From Symsagittifera roscoffensis (taxonomy: Eukaryota; Xenacoelomorpha; Acoela; Convolutidae): a stretch of 64,000 bases of DNA. The notes beneath the pieces are model-generated. The model saw only the letters and a program-made list of their open reading frames with translations. It did no database searches and had not been told where the DNA came from. The DNA is taken from NCBI RefSeq assembly GCF_963678635.1, contig NC_087063.1:50231220-50295219 (forward strand), written 5' to 3'. Both the position numbers and the translations under genes were made by a program. Every line of letters starts with the position of its first letter. The stretch's first letter is position 1. Shown here piece by piece: positions 1 through 11,522 of the stretch.

Positions 1-1544
1 CAACCCAACTTTATCCAGTTTTCCACAATTTTCAAACTGGCACCCCAAGTGCTAGTAAAGATATTAACAAATGCTTGCAAGCTCAAACATTTGGGTTTTG
101 AAAGTCCTAGCAGAAATTTATTCAACATATAGCTTGCCTGTTTTAAGACAAATAACGTTAACGTCGCTGTACCATTGTTCGAGCTTTCTTTCTCCGGAAA
201 AGATGAAACTTCGTACAATTTATGGAAAATTCTGTTGCAAATTTCCGCCAAAAAGCCAAAAAGAATTCTCCAGTCTGTAGCATCTTGGTAGAAACTCAGA
301 AGTGAGTAGGTGGTATAGCTATCCTTAGTTTTTTGTTCAATATTCAGGAGAAAATTTTCAAATGGTTCAAGAATTTCATTCCTAGCTGACTGCGCAAATT
401 CAGTAAGAGCAACACAGCTAACTACAGGTTCAAACTCTGCGCAAAGTTGACGACAAATCGTAACATCGTTTCTAAACTTCATGAAACTAGCTAATGTACT
501 TTTCAGAGATGAGAAGCTCAAATGAGTCAGAAATACATCAGGATTGACGATAAACTCATCATTATTTTGCGCTTTTATGAAAATCGTCAAATTTATCTCG
601 TTGCTGAGTAGCGACCATATGCACTCACGAATTATAAGAGATTCAGTTAGGCAAATCGATGAACTTTTAACAGGCCGAAGCAAAGGATTGCTACTTCTCA
701 AAGCTAAATACGATTTCGCGAAAAAAGAGTTATCGTCGTTTTTTATATCCAATGTCAATTCTAGCAGCGCTTTGTCGAACCCGCGATTTGGTCGCCAGTA
801 GAAATTGCGGTCATCTAGATTTTCGAAAGTATATTCAACTTGTTTCAGGTTAAATTGGCTGTCGTCTGAACTATCATTTGCTGAGTTCTCATCAATGTCC
901 GTTTTTTGCTCATGCTCATCATCCGATGCCTCGACAACTATTGGTTCATTTTGATGCTGATTTTTAAAATTTCTATCTAAACGCAAACCGCTCCGTGGTT
1001 CAATTCTATTATCCTCCGGATTATCACTATCAGCTTCTAAATCCCAATCACTTAGTTCGGAATCATTTTCATGATCATCCATGTTATCTTCAATAAAACC
1101 ATTTGCCTTCCGGTTACTTATTAACCATTCCGTCCACAACTTTATGTCTTCGTCGTCGTTTTCTTTTTGAACCCCTTTCAGCTCAGGTGTGAAATCATTT
1201 TCAGTAGGCTGATAGGCACATAAATGCAGAAATGACACACATGAGAAGTTAAAATCACTTAGAGCTGAGTTTTCCTCAAAACCAAAATGAATGAATTTAT
1301 CGAACAAATCTTGCAGTAAATCAGCTTCTGGTATCTTATTATGTACTCTCAGTTTAGTTTCAAGACCTTCGATTGTTCTCTTAATCTCGTGACTGTTGAC
1401 GTCAAGAAAGCGATGGTGCTTCAGGGTTGATTTAATTTGCTTTTCCAACTTCGAAACAGAGTCGGAATTTTCATTATCATCTGCGGTGATACGACTAATG
1501 AGGTCTCGCACCAGGCGCTCAGCCTTTTTGTTATACGAAAACAT
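1..1544 (-). CDS. TUBGCP5: Gamma-tubulin complex component 5 (N-terminal part, gene continues beyond window)
   Basis: An uninterrupted reading frame of 514 codons runs from an ATG at 1544 to the left edge without a stop, checked line by line on the minus strand. GCP5 is part of the gamma-tubulin ring complex that nucleates microtubules at centrosomes and spindle poles. The order of features fits it: a helical N-terminus, a long acidic linker around residues 140-240 (SELSDWDLEAD), then the GRIP1/Spc97-98 start with a Trp-rich segment (FYWRPNRGFD, about residue 256), a conserved stretch with TESLIIRECIWSLL and FLTHLSFSSLKS, and helical repeats up to KIVENWIKLG. The start is preceded by TATCATTCAG, a good 3' splice or trans-splice acceptor, 6 nt upstream of ATG. 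No intron interrupts these 1.5 kb. Family assignment is by motif memory; another GCP paralogue is less likely. Confidence 0.78.
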   Translation of the reverse strand, partial: MFSYNKKAERLVRDLISRITADDNENSDSVSKLEKQIKSTLKHHRFLDVNSHEIKRTIEGLETKLRVHNKIPEADLLQDLFDKFIHFGFEENSALSDFNFSCVSFLHLCAYQPTENDFTPELKGVQKENDDEDIKLWTEWLISNRKANGFIEDNMDDHENDSELSDWDLEADSDNPEDNRIEPRSGLRLDRNFKNQHQNEPIVVEASDDEHEQKTDIDENSANDSSDDSQFNLKQVEYTFENLDDRNFYWRPNRGFDKALLELTLDIKNDDNSFFAKSYLALRSSNPLLRPVKSSSICLTESLIIRECIWSLLSNEINLTIFIKAQNNDEFIVNPDVFLTHLSFSSLKSTLASFMKFRNDVTICRQLCAEFEPVVSCVALTEFAQSARNEILEPFENFLLNIEQKTKDSYTTYSLLSFYQDATDWRILFGFLAEICNRIFHKLYEVSSFPEKESSNNGTATLTLFVLKQASYMLNKFLLGLSKPKCLSLQAFVNIFTSTWGASLKIVENWIKLG

Positions 1545-1550
1545 TGCAAC

Positions 1551-1562
1551 CTGAATGATAAC
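1551..1562 (-). promoter_or_regulatory. Candidate splice acceptor just upstream of the GCP5 start
   Basis: On the minus strand the sequence TATCATTCAG ends 6 nt before the start codon at 1544. A pyrimidine-rich stretch ending in CAG this close to an ATG suggests either a 5' UTR intron or a spliced-leader acceptor. The sequence alone cannot tell these apart. Confidence 0.4.
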
Positions 1563-1734
1563 ACTATTTGAAAGAAAAATCAGTTCCGCTATTTCAAGGC
1601 ACACAAGAAAAATTTAATAAAAGGTAAACTTCAAACCCAAGTACAACAGGAAAAACTTTTAACCACCGATATAACATTTTTCTTGCAAACTCAAAGGCGT
1701 TTATCGAAGTCGCTTATATACGAAGGGGTAGTTA

Positions 1735-2340
1735 TCAAGAAACGTCCAAAAAACGGTCAGCAAATGAAATAGTTGACATTTTGAGAATCAGAGCTTTTTG
1801 TTTCAAAGAAAAATGGGGTTGGCCGCTTATGCAGAAGAGATTCAACCAACCTGTAATTTCCATTGAAACCAAAAATCTGGGTTTGGCAGGTTAGTTCGCG
1901 AAAAGTCAAGAAGTTCCAAAAAACGGTCAAAAATCAAGATTTTTCTGAGCGCCATAATTTTTTGTTGGAAAAATTGGACAACGCAATTTATACAGAGGGA
2001 CTTCCTTAACCCTTTCTTTTGATTAAACACAAAATCTAAGATAGGGGATGGTAGTTTTCGGGACAAGTCAAAAGTTTCAAAAGCTCGAAAAATCCTGACT
2101 TTTCCGAAAGCCCTAGAAGATTGTATAAGAAATTTGTCCGCAGCCACTTTAATAGAGAAGCTTCACATAATCTCTTCTTCCGATTGAACCCAAAATCTAC
2201 AATTTCGATGGGGCATTTTCGAGAAAAGTTCGAAAATTGAAATGGGGAAAAATCAAACATTTGACTTTTCCAAGGACCAAAACTTCTTGTGGAAAAAATG
2301 GTCGTAGCCACTCATTCATGAGAGCTTCACACAATCTGTT
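1735..2340. repeat. Degenerate AT-rich repeat family R1 (first block)
   Basis: Several diverged units of roughly 140-150 bp. They share phrases such as the complement of a Ser/Cys-rich false frame, GTAGCCACTCATTCATGAG, TTTTCGAGAAAAGTC, and a CATAA(C/T)TTTTTG box. The same phrases recur at 2885-3960 and 18565-19330. Open frames here shift from unit to unit, so they are repeat shadows rather than genes. Confidence 0.65.
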
Positions 2341-2885
2341 CTTTATGCTTCCTTTCAAAGGGCCCCAAATTAGGTCACTTAACCGAAATCATATAAGCCG
2401 AATAAACTTTTAAAGCTAAAAAAAAAGATCAAAACATACGAAATCAAGGCTAGTAAAACTAAATATCACAGGAGTATTTCAAAACACAGAGTAACTAGAT
2501 TGAAAATTTGAAAGAAAAAATTTTTAAAAATTTTTACAAATAAGCCGACAAGACAAAAGCAGCCAAACTATAGGTCGATATTTTAAAATAGAAAAATGAC
2601 AAGTAAAAAATGGAAAAATTAACAAGTGAAAGAAAAAAACAAGTGAAAAATGGAAAAATTTTGAAAAAATGGGGCGAACAAAAATTTTCGTTTGTCTTGA
2701 TGAAGTAAAACTAGAGGACAGCTTAATCTAAAGATACACTTTCTTTTGATAATTTTTGGCCATGCGTGATTTCAAAAAATGCAATTTCTCCAAAACCTTA
2801 GTTGTTTATCTACTAGAATAAGATAAAAAGTGAAAGAATTTTAGATTTTAGAAATTGCCCGAAAACAACAATTCTCCTACAAAAA
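2341..2885. repeat. Interspersed repeat R2, copy 1
   Basis: About 550 bp nearly identical to 4965-5520. It starts with TTATGCTTCCTTTCAAA and includes GCCGACAAGACAAAAGCAGC and a segment ending GTTTATCTACTAGAATAAG. Small indels and substitutions separate the copies. A partial copy lies at 5560-5760 and a diverged one at 18335-18560. I see no terminal repeats or coding capacity. Confidence 0.75.
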
Positions 2886-3960
2886 AATAAGTTGTAGCCG
2901 CTTCTTCAGGAAAAATTCGCGCAACCGCTTCTTTCGATTGAACGTTTCATCTCGGATTTGATAGGGAAGTTTTCAAGAAAAATAGCTTCTAAAAAGTATA
3001 AGTTTCAAAACTATCATTTATTTGAAGGCCATAACATTTTTTAAAAGAAACTGGGCTTAGCAAATTATAAAAGTAAGCTTTCAACAAACTGTTGTATCGA
3101 TTAAACTTATGTTATCGCATTTGGCAGGATAGTTATCCAGAAAATTCCAAAAAACAGTCTACAAATGAGATAGTTCACATTTCGAGAATTATAGCTTTTT
3201 GTTCCAAAACATGGACTTGATCGCTCGTGTAGAGATTGATCTAAACTGTAATTTCGATTGAAACCAAATAACCGGGTCTTCAGGGTATTTCGAGAAAAGT
3301 CAATAAGTTGCAAAAAATCAAGACTTTCTGAGGCCCATAATTTTTGCGCCATGAAAATTTTGGCGCAGTCAGGTATGCGAAGGAGGTTCTCACAGCCGGT
3401 TTTTCTCACAGGTATGTGAAGGAGCTTCTCACAGCGCAGATATGAGAGTATTTTTCGGTAAAAGTCATAACATTTAGAAGTTGAAAAAAAAATAATAAAA
3501 AAATTGACTTTTCAGAAGACAATAACTTAGAAAAAAAAAACAGATCGTGAAATGCCGCTAATGCGAGGGAGCTTGCTACTATTTTGATTGATCCCACAAT
3601 CAAAAACTTCGAAGGTTCATTTTCGAGAAAAGTTAGAAAATTGAAATTGGGAAAATCAAATATTTGACTTTTCCGAGGACCAATACTTCTTGCGGATAAA
3701 AATGGTCGTAGCCACTCATTCATGAGAGCTTCACACAATCGGTTCTTTCGATTGAGCCCGGATCTCAGATTTGGGAGGGTTGTTTTTGAAGAAAGTCAAA
3801 CGTTTCAAAAAACAGTAAAAAAACGAAGTTCCAAAATTTCTGAGGTCCATAACATTTTGTGTAGGTAAACTTGGGTGCTGGCGCTTTAGCACGGAAAAAT
3901 CTCACAATTCGTTCTATCCATTAAACCCAAAATCTCAAAACAAAAAAAACTTGCAACCAC
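2886..3960. repeat. Repeat family R1 (second block)
   Basis: Further units of the roughly 140-bp family. Recognisable boxes are CGCGCAACCGCTTCTTTCGA near 2930, the CATTCATGAGAGCTTCACACAA box near 3715, and GAGATAGTTCACATTTCGAG near 3168. Unit boundaries are blurred by divergence. No gene is visible. Confidence 0.6.
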
Positions 3961-4079
3961 GATGAAAATTGTTTCCAGCAACAGCACAAAAAATCCTCGA
4001 TGTGGCAAATCAGGCGACAAAACCGAAAAGGCGATAAAAATCAGTTGACGAAAGCCGACAACTTTTCCAGAAAACAGGT

Positions 4080-4126
4080 CCTAGCCGGATTGGCACCCAA
4101 GACCTTTGCCGCGTCAGGCCTAAACG
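4080..4126 (-). repeat. tRNA-derived SINE-like fragment (weak)
   Basis: On the minus strand this resembles the anticodon-arm to T-arm part of a tRNA, with GGCAAAGGTCTTGGGTGCCA followed by an AATCC-like end. It matches the better fragment at 9715-9766 in the words GGCAAAGGTC and TGGGT. The B box is degraded, so this is an old SINE remnant at best. Confidence 0.3.
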
Positions 4127-4610
4127 TATTCTCAAGGCAAAGTTGGTCGCACAAGTCGGGAAACTTGAACTTAATTTAAGCCATCAAGTGATTATAATGT
4201 TTTTGATTCAAATCCGAAAAAGTCTTTATTCTCATTTAAAAAAGATTGCAGCTCGCAAGCCTATAATAATCTTTAGGAGAACTATCAGTTTTCTATCGTT
4301 ATCAAATTTCACTTTCGGGAACTATCGGAAAAAAATCAACCAAATTGATTTCAAGAGCGTTTCTCATAGTTTTTAATATTTGATGTCCAAGTTACATGCC
4401 AAAAGAAAATTAAGCCCCACAGAAAAGGCCAACCACTTTTTTCAATAAACCTATTAAGACTGTTAGTATCAGGGCAGATTCGATGGAAAAATTTTTGATT
4501 TAAACATTTTGGCTATTACTCGAAAATAATTTTATTTATGCATTTTTTGAGATTTTTAAAATTTGAGGCACGATTGAGATTTTTATTTATTCCGCCCAGC
4601 GAAATTGTGC

Positions 4611-4652
4611 ACAGAAGCGAAGTGGAGCTTCGCAATACTTGCAACACAACGT
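4611..4652. repeat. Short hairpin-bearing interspersed repeat
   Basis: Contains GCGAAGTGGAGCTTCGC, an inverted repeat with a 7-bp stem and 3-nt loop, followed by ATACTTGCAACACAAC. A better preserved relative is at 18265-18310; fragments occur near 5525, 16850, 17811 and 17951. Confidence 0.55.
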
Positions 4653-4964
4653 AACAATAGCAAAGCAAGCTATCAGATCGAAAAAGAAAGCCACTAAGTC
4701 CAAAAAAAAACACTTCAAAAACCCACAACTAAAAAAATTCAATGTTGCCTAGAATCATTTTCTAATTGCAAAATACACGTTCAGAAACACAATCGATCGC
4801 AAATAGTGAAAAATCAAAGGACAAAAAACGAGCGGCAACGGAGCCTACGAAACTAAAATAATTTCCCCTAGAATCGAAAATATAATTGCTGTCATGAAAA
4901 CTTTGAACTATGAATTATAGTCTAAAAATTTCAGCATTTTGTGCTAACCGCAAAAAAGCATTAA

Positions 4965-5520
4965 CCTTATGCTTCCTTTCAAATGAGCCCAAATTAGGCA
5001 CTCAACCGAAATCATTGAAGCCAAATAAACTTTTTAAGCAAAAAAAAAGATCAAAACACGAAATCAAGGCTAGTAAAACTAAATATCGCAGGAGTATTTC
5101 ACAACACAGAGTAACTAGATTGAAAATTTGAAAAAATGTTTTTTAAATTTTTACAAATAAGCCGACAAGACAAAAGCAGCCAAACTATAGGTCGATATTT
5201 TAAAATGGAAAAATGACAAGTAAAAAATGGAAAAACTAACAAGTGAAAAAAAAACAAGTGAAAAATGGAAAAATGTTGAAAAAATTGGGCGAACAAAAAT
5301 TTTCGTATGTCTTGATGAAGTAAAACTAGAGGACAGCTTAATCTAAAGATACACTTTTGATAATTTTTGACTTTGTTATACTGATGCAGGACGAAATGCG
5401 TGATTTAAAAAAATGCAATTTCCCAAAACCTTAGTTGTTTATCTACTAAAATAAGATAAAAAGTGAAAGAGTTTTAGATTTTAGAAATATCCCGAAAACA
5501 ACAATTCTCCTACAAAAAAA
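4965..5520. repeat. Interspersed repeat R2, copy 2
   Basis: Direct repeat of 2341-2885 in the same orientation, clear along its whole length, with a 24-nt insertion near 5370 (TTTGTTATACTGATGCAGGA is present here and missing from copy 1). The duplication suggests a segmental copy or a mobile repeat. No coding sequence is visible. Confidence 0.75.
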
Positions 5521-5559
5521 ATACATTCGCATGACTTGCGATACAATAGTCATTAAGTG

Positions 5560-5759
5560 GAAAATGAAAAAATGTTGGAATAATTAAAAGAACCAAAATT
5601 TTCCTATGTCTTGATGAAGTAAAACTAGAGCACAACTTAATTTGGAGGAACGCTTTTGATAATTTTTGAATTTGTTACACAGATGCAGGACGAAATGCGT
5701 GATTTCAAAAACTGCACTTTCCTCAAAACCTTAAATGTTTATCTACTTTAATGAGACTA
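5560..5759. repeat. Interspersed repeat R2, partial copy
   Basis: About 200 bp matching the right part of R2: TGTCTTGATGAAGTAAAACT, then GATGCAGGACGAAATGCGTG, then an AAAACCTTA box. It abuts the first satellite monomer on its right. Confidence 0.6.
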
Positions 5760-8700
5760 GCGCGTCAATCAATCCTCCGGTGCTACAAAACCAAGTCTTC
5801 AGAAAACATACAAACCCAAATTCTAGAAAAAAAAAGATTTGAGCAGTCAAACCTGGACTCCAGATTTGCAACCCCTGAATGTACCCTGACAGAACCTCAC
5901 TATAGGGTTGAGAAATTGATGTTCGGTTAATTTTTTTACATCTAATTTTTTTTACATCTAAATTTTTTTGAAAAAAAAAACATGAAAAAATCATAAAAAA
6001 CGCCATTTCTCGAAAACCAAAAAAAATTTGAGCAGTCAAACTTGGACTCCAAATTTGCAACCCCTGAATGTATCCTGACAGCACCCCACTATAGGGTTGA
6101 GAAATTGAAGTTCGGTTAATTTTTTTTACATCTAGGTTTTTGAAAAAAAAAATGAAAAAATCATAAAAAACGCAATTTCTCGAAAACCAAAAGTATTTGA
6201 GCAATCATACTTGGACGCCAGATTTGCAACCCCTAAACAAACCCTGACAAAACCCGACTATAGGGTTGAGATATTCAGAATCGGTAGGTTTTTTTATATC
6301 TTAATTTTTTGACAAAAAAAATGAAAAAAAAATCATAAGAAACGCCATGTCTCGAAAACTAAGAAGAATTGGGTAGTTATACTTCAGCTAGATTTGCAAT
6401 CCCTGAATGTACCCTGAGCAACTCACTTAACGGTTGAAAAACTGAAGTTCGGTTAATTTTTTTATATCTAAGTTTTCTTGAGAAAAAAAATGAAAAAATT
6501 ATAAAACGCAATTTCTCGAAAACCAAAAAAAAAAAAAAAAAATGATTAAAACACCAATTCTCGAAAACCAAAAGGATTTGAGCGGTCAAACTTAGAATCT
6601 AGATTTGCAACCCCTGAATGTACCCTGACAGCACCCAACGATAGGGTTGAGAAATTGATATTCGGTTAATTTTTTTTATATCTAATATTTTTGAAAAACA
6701 AAACGAAAAAATCACAAAAAACTCACTTTAGGGTTGAGAAACTGAAGTTCGGTTATTTTTTATATCTCAGTTTTCTTAAGTCTAGATTTGCAACCCCTGA
6801 ATGTACCCTGACAGCAACTCACTATAAGTTTGAGAAATTCAAGTTCGTCTGGATTTTTTATATCTAAGTTTTTTTGAAAAAAAAAAAACATGAAAAACGC
6901 CATCTCGAGCAAAAAAAGGATTTGAGAAGTCATACTTGAACGCCAGAACGCCATATCTCGAAAACCAAAAGGATTTAAGCAGTCATACTTGGAAGCCAGA
7001 TTTTCAACCCCTGAATGTACTTTGACAGCAACCCAATATAATGTAGAGAAATTCAAGTTTGGTTCGATTTTTTTATATCTAAGATTTTTGAAAAAATAAC
7101 AAAAAAATATCATAAAAACACCATTTCTCGAAAACCAAAAGGATTTGAGCAGTCATACTTAGACTATAGATTTGCAACCCCTGAATTTACCTGACAGCAC
7201 CCCACGATAGAGTTGAGAAATTGAAGTTCGGTTATTTTTTTATATCTGTTTTTTGATCAAAGAAATGAAAAAAAATAATAGAAAACGCAATTTCTCGAAC
7301 ACCAAAAGGATTTGAGCAGCCATACCGGGACTCCAGATTTGCAAGACAGCAACCCAATATAATGTAGAGAAATTCAAGTTTGGTTCGATTTTTTTATATC
7401 TAAGATTTTTGAAAAAATAACAAAAAAATATCATAAAAACACCATTTCTCGAAAACCAAAAGGATTTGAGCAGTCATACTTAGACTATAGATTTGCAACC
7501 CCTGAATTTACCTGACAGCACCCCACGATAGAGTTGAGAAATTGAAGTTCGGTTATTTTTTTATATCTGTTTTTTGATAAAAGAAATGAAAAAAATAATA
7601 GAAAACGCAATTTCTCGAACACCAAAAGGATTTGAGCAGTCATACCGGGACTCCAGATTTGCAAGACAGCACCCCACTATAAGGTTGAGAAACTGAAGTT
7701 GGGTTATTTTTTTATGTCTAAGATTTCTGAAAAATACTAATAAAAAATGATAAAAACACCATTTCTCGAAGACCAAAAGGATTTGAGCAGTCATACTTAG
7801 AATCTAGATTTACAACCCCTGAATTTACCCTGACAGCACCCTACAATAGGGTTAGGAAATTGATATTCGGTTAATTTTTTTTATATCTAAAATTTTTGAA
7901 AAACAAAATGAAAAAATCACAAAAAACTATTTCTCGAAAAACAAAAGAATTTGAGCAGTAACAATTGGACGCCAGATTTGCAACTCTTGAATATACCCTG
8001 ACAGAACCCCACTATAGGGTTGAGAAATTCAAGTTCGGTTAGTTTTTTTGTAGCTAATTTTTTTGATGAAAAAAAAACATGAAAAAATCATAAAAAGCCA
8101 TATCTCGAAAACCAAAAGGATTTGAGCAGTCATAATTAAATTCTAGATTTGCAACCCCTGAGTGTACCCTGACAGCACCCCACGATAGGGTTTGATTTTT
8201 TTATATCTAAGATTTTTGAAAAAATAACAAAAAAATATCATAAAAAACACCATTTTTCGACAACCAAAAGGATTTGAGCAGTCATAATTAAATTCTAGAT
8301 TTACAACCCCTAAGTGTACCCTGACAGCACCCCACGATAGGGTTGAGAAAATGATGTTAGGTTATTTTTTTTTATATCTAAGATTTTTGAAAAACAAAAT
8401 GAAAAAATCACAAAAAACTCAATTTCTCGAAAACCAGAAGAAATTGAGCAGCAACACTTGGACGCCAGATTTGCAACTCCTGAATATATCTTGACAGAAA
8501 CCCACTATAGGGTTGAGAAATTCAAGTTCGGTTAGTTTTTTTGTATCTAATTTAAAAAAAAAAAACATGAAAAAATCATAAAAACGCCATATCTCGAAAA
8601 ACAAAAGGATATGAGCAGTCATGCTTAGACTCTAGATTTGCAACCCCTGAATGTACACTGACAGCACCCCACGATAGAGTTGAGAAATTGAAGTTCGGCT

Positions 8701-9330
8701 ATTTTTTTATATCTGTTTTTTGATCAAAGAAATGAAAATAATAGAAAACTCAATTTCTCGAAAACCAAAAGGACTTGAGCAGTCATACCGGGACTTCAGA
8801 TTTGCAAACACTGATTCTACACTGACAACCCCCCGCTACAGCGTTGAGAAATTGAAGTTTGGTTAATTTTTTCTTTAATTAATTTTTTTTGAAAAAAGAA
8901 AAAATCATGAAAAACGCAATTTCTCGAAAACAAAAGGATTTGAGCAGTCATTTCCAGATTTGCAACTTCTGAATGTACACTGACAACCCCCCACTACAGG
9001 GTTGAGAAATTGAACTTTGGTTAATTTTTTCTTTAATTAAATTTTTTTGAAAAAAGAAAAAATCATAAAAAACGCAATTTCTCGAAAACCAAAAAGGCTT
9101 GAGCAGTCATACTTGGACGCCAGATTCGCAAACCCTGAGTATACCCTGATATCACCCCAATATAGGGTTGAGAAATTCAAGTTCGGTTGGTTTTTTCTTT
9201 CTAGTTTTCGAAAAAAAAATTAAAAAATCATAAAAGCGCCATATCTCGAACAATATAAGGATTTGAGCAGTCATACTTGAACGCCAGATTTTCAACCCCT
9301 AAATGCACCCTAGGAGCACCCCACTATAAA
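5760..9330. repeat. Satellite array, roughly 168-bp monomers (about 21 units)
   Basis: The word TTTGCAACCCCTGAATGTAC or a close variant recurs at about 5869, 6053, 6223, 6392, 6603, 6786, 7003, 7171, 7491, 7808, 7977, 8148, 8300, 8470, 8637 and onward to 9283, mostly 150-180 bp apart. Each unit also carries CCCCACTATAGGGTTGAGAA, GTTCGGTTAATTTTTTTATA, an A-rich tract and CAATTTCTCGAAAACCAAAA. Some units are shortened. Frames that look open on the minus strand are repeat translations. The unit length is close to one nucleosome repeat. The array continues for about 0.3 kb as the left end of the tandem duplication. Confidence 0.9.
7036..7668. repeat. Higher-order repeat inside the satellite (two units, period about 321 bp)
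   Basis: 7036-7342 is repeated almost base for base about 321 bp downstream. Both copies share rare variants such as TTACCTGACAGCACCCCACG, the ATCTGTTTTTTGATMAAAGA box and the shortened GATTTGCAAGACAGC junction. The repeat is a dimer-sized unit copied recently by unequal exchange. Confidence 0.75.
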
Positions 9331-9339
9331 GAAATGTAT

Positions 9340-11520
9340 AGAATGTGTGTGTATATAAAATTTTTAAAAAATTTTTAACATACCAACAGATTTAAACATG
9401 AGCAAAATGAAACTTCTTAAGCATTTTAACCTACGGTATAGCTTAAACGTGCAAAAACATTTTCGTTAAATATGCAAAAAATAATACGTTGAAAAAACTC
9501 AAACATGCAAAAATAGGGACTTTTTAAATATGTCAACATAGGGACTTCTTATACATGTGTCACGTGAAACGCCAATTAAATAATAGATAGATAGATAAGG
9601 AGAAGCCGCTTCTGCAGGAAAAATTCCCGCAACCGCTTCTTTCGATTGAACGTTTCATCTCGAATTTGATAGGGAAGTTTTCAAGAAAAACCATGAAGTT
9701 CGTAACGCAAGCGTAAACAGTTCCTGGTCAGATTCAAACCCACGACCTTTGCCGTACCAGGCATTTTTTCACTTCCAGGCTAAATGCCGGACACGCATAG
9801 AAGTTTGAATTCGTTATGATTCAAGATACAAGTGATTCTGTTCAACCAGTTGTTAACCAGAAAAACGTCTACATTCCGGTTTAATAACGGTTGCTAATCG
9901 CAGGCGTAAACATCTTGAACTGAATTTATTTCACTTCAATCTGATTGACTGCAATTTGCCAATCAAACTTCAGCACCATCACAATAAAAAACTGTTCACA
10001 ACTATAAGTCGATTTATAATAACGCCTATTTAAACAAAAATAAAAATTATTTGGAAAACTATTCAATTTTTTTTTCTCACATAAGCAGCAGAGTTTTACC
10101 CAGACCAGAAAAAATACAGAAAATATCTCGAAAAAATGAGATTCTTTTTTTTTACATAACCTTAACCTCACATAACCTTCACATCTGCTTAAAATTTGGC
10201 CTTGTAAGAAATCGTCTAGAGAATAAGTGATCGCATTTGTAATAACCAAACCAATCAGTGCAATCCGATTTTTTTATGCATTTATACATTTGAATACTAC
10301 TAAATCGCAAATAAGGAAACTTAAGTTTCATTTATTCATATATCGGGGAAATTTCAGGGTTTAGAAGTTTATTTAATCGTCCGTAAAACAACCAAAGTTA
10401 GTAAATTACTAACGTTTTAGCTTATACTTAAGATAGGTAAAGCGATCGACTAGTTATTTATGTTTCAAGAATTTCCATGTTTGCTCGACCTCTTAGTAAT
10501 GAACTGAACAGAACTAGTTCATAAATTGTGATAAACGGCGTTTACAAGAAAAGAGTGTTTTCTTGTTTCGAATTCACTAAGGTCACGCTATTCCAGAAAA
10601 AGTGAACTTCTTTTATTTATACGTGGAAATAAACTTTGGCTTTAAAAGTAAAAATAGGTTGAATCTTAGTTGTGATATAGTTCAACATGGTTTCTGCTGA
10701 ATTGGATCACGTGGAAATGCTTGGTAACCTTTCTCAGGATAAAAGATGCATAATCATTTATTTGAAATTCGTGACGGAGATGGCGGCGGCGGTTGTTAAA
10801 TAATCAGCATTATGCTCGAATAAAAACCATCATACATACCGTCGTCTGCTGAAAAAGGAATAGGAGAAAGAGTTATTCCTGGTATCACGGCTGCGCAAAA
10901 TTTGAACTAAAAAGATGCGTTTCAGCGGTCAAAGTATGATTTAAATATTAACGTATACATTGATTTCCTGCCACTGAACTGTTTTCAGTCTCTATTTTCC
11001 GCTTATTTGAACTAGAAATACGAGGAAATTTCACTTTTCATTTCATTTAATTTGGTTCAGAATTGGAGTAAATAAAAAAAAAGAATGTTGGCCACTACGT
11101 CAATTTCTTAATTCTCTCACATATATAAACAAAGTGATAAAACAGTGATGGATAGATGAAGATATAGAAGAAACAATATCTAAATCCGTCGAGAACACTA
11201 TGTACAATATTAGAACCCTCGCAAAGTACCCAGCGAAGCGCACCTAATACCTGAGATAGAATTTTTTTTACTTCTCCTGGCCGAAGAGCGCAATTTAAAA
11301 TAACAAATTAAACAGTAAAGCCAAGATATTACATGGGCGACTAACACTCTACACGAATCAAGATAGCTCCGATTATGTATGTTCAGTGTTGGCGCCCACT
11401 AACTCTGTCTAATCAGCATATGTGCATACAGGGAATAGGAATAGAGATGAGTTTTTTCTGTGGTATGTTAACTGTAGTACTATATACTCTAGCTAACTGA
11501 ATGAGTAGGACGACTATAGC
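9340..11520. other. Non-coding stretch within the duplicated unit
   Basis: Open frames in this stretch, for example 9926-10249 minus, are not preserved in the second copy (13393-13647 is shifted by single-base indels), which argues against coding. It holds TAGATAGATAGATA near 9585, a tRNA-like fragment at 9715-9766, and nothing else I recognise. Confidence 0.6.
9715..9766 (-). repeat. tRNA-derived SINE-like fragment
   Basis: On the minus strand, GCCTGGTACGGCAAAGGTCG leads into TGGGTTTGAATCTGACCAGG, which looks like a tRNA anticodon arm and T arm with a near-consensus B box (GGTTTGAATC). No complete cloverleaf fits, so it is a SINE or pseudogene fragment rather than a functional tRNA. The duplicate is at 13033-13083. 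Confidence 0.45.
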
Positions 11521-11522
11521 AG

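Larger units (their letters stand above)
3961..4964. other. AT-rich spacer with short repeat fragments
   Basis: No frame here looks like a gene. The stretch contains a tRNA-like fragment near 4080-4125 and one copy of a hairpin-bearing short repeat near 4611-4652, each listed separately. The rest is AT-rich sequence with no recognisable structure. Confidence 0.5.

Noticed and set aside
5743-8622. Several minus-strand frames of 60-150 residues with Phe-rich repeats
   Set aside because: They are translations of satellite monomers; the same phrases recur in every unit and shift frame with monomer length.
5760-9330. CRISPR array
   Set aside because: Units are 150-180 bp with similar sequence throughout and no repeat-spacer pattern; the sequence is eukaryotic.
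9926-10249. 107-residue frame in the left duplicate
   Set aside because: The equivalent in the right copy (13393-13647) is frameshifted by single-base indels, so there is no sign of coding constraint.
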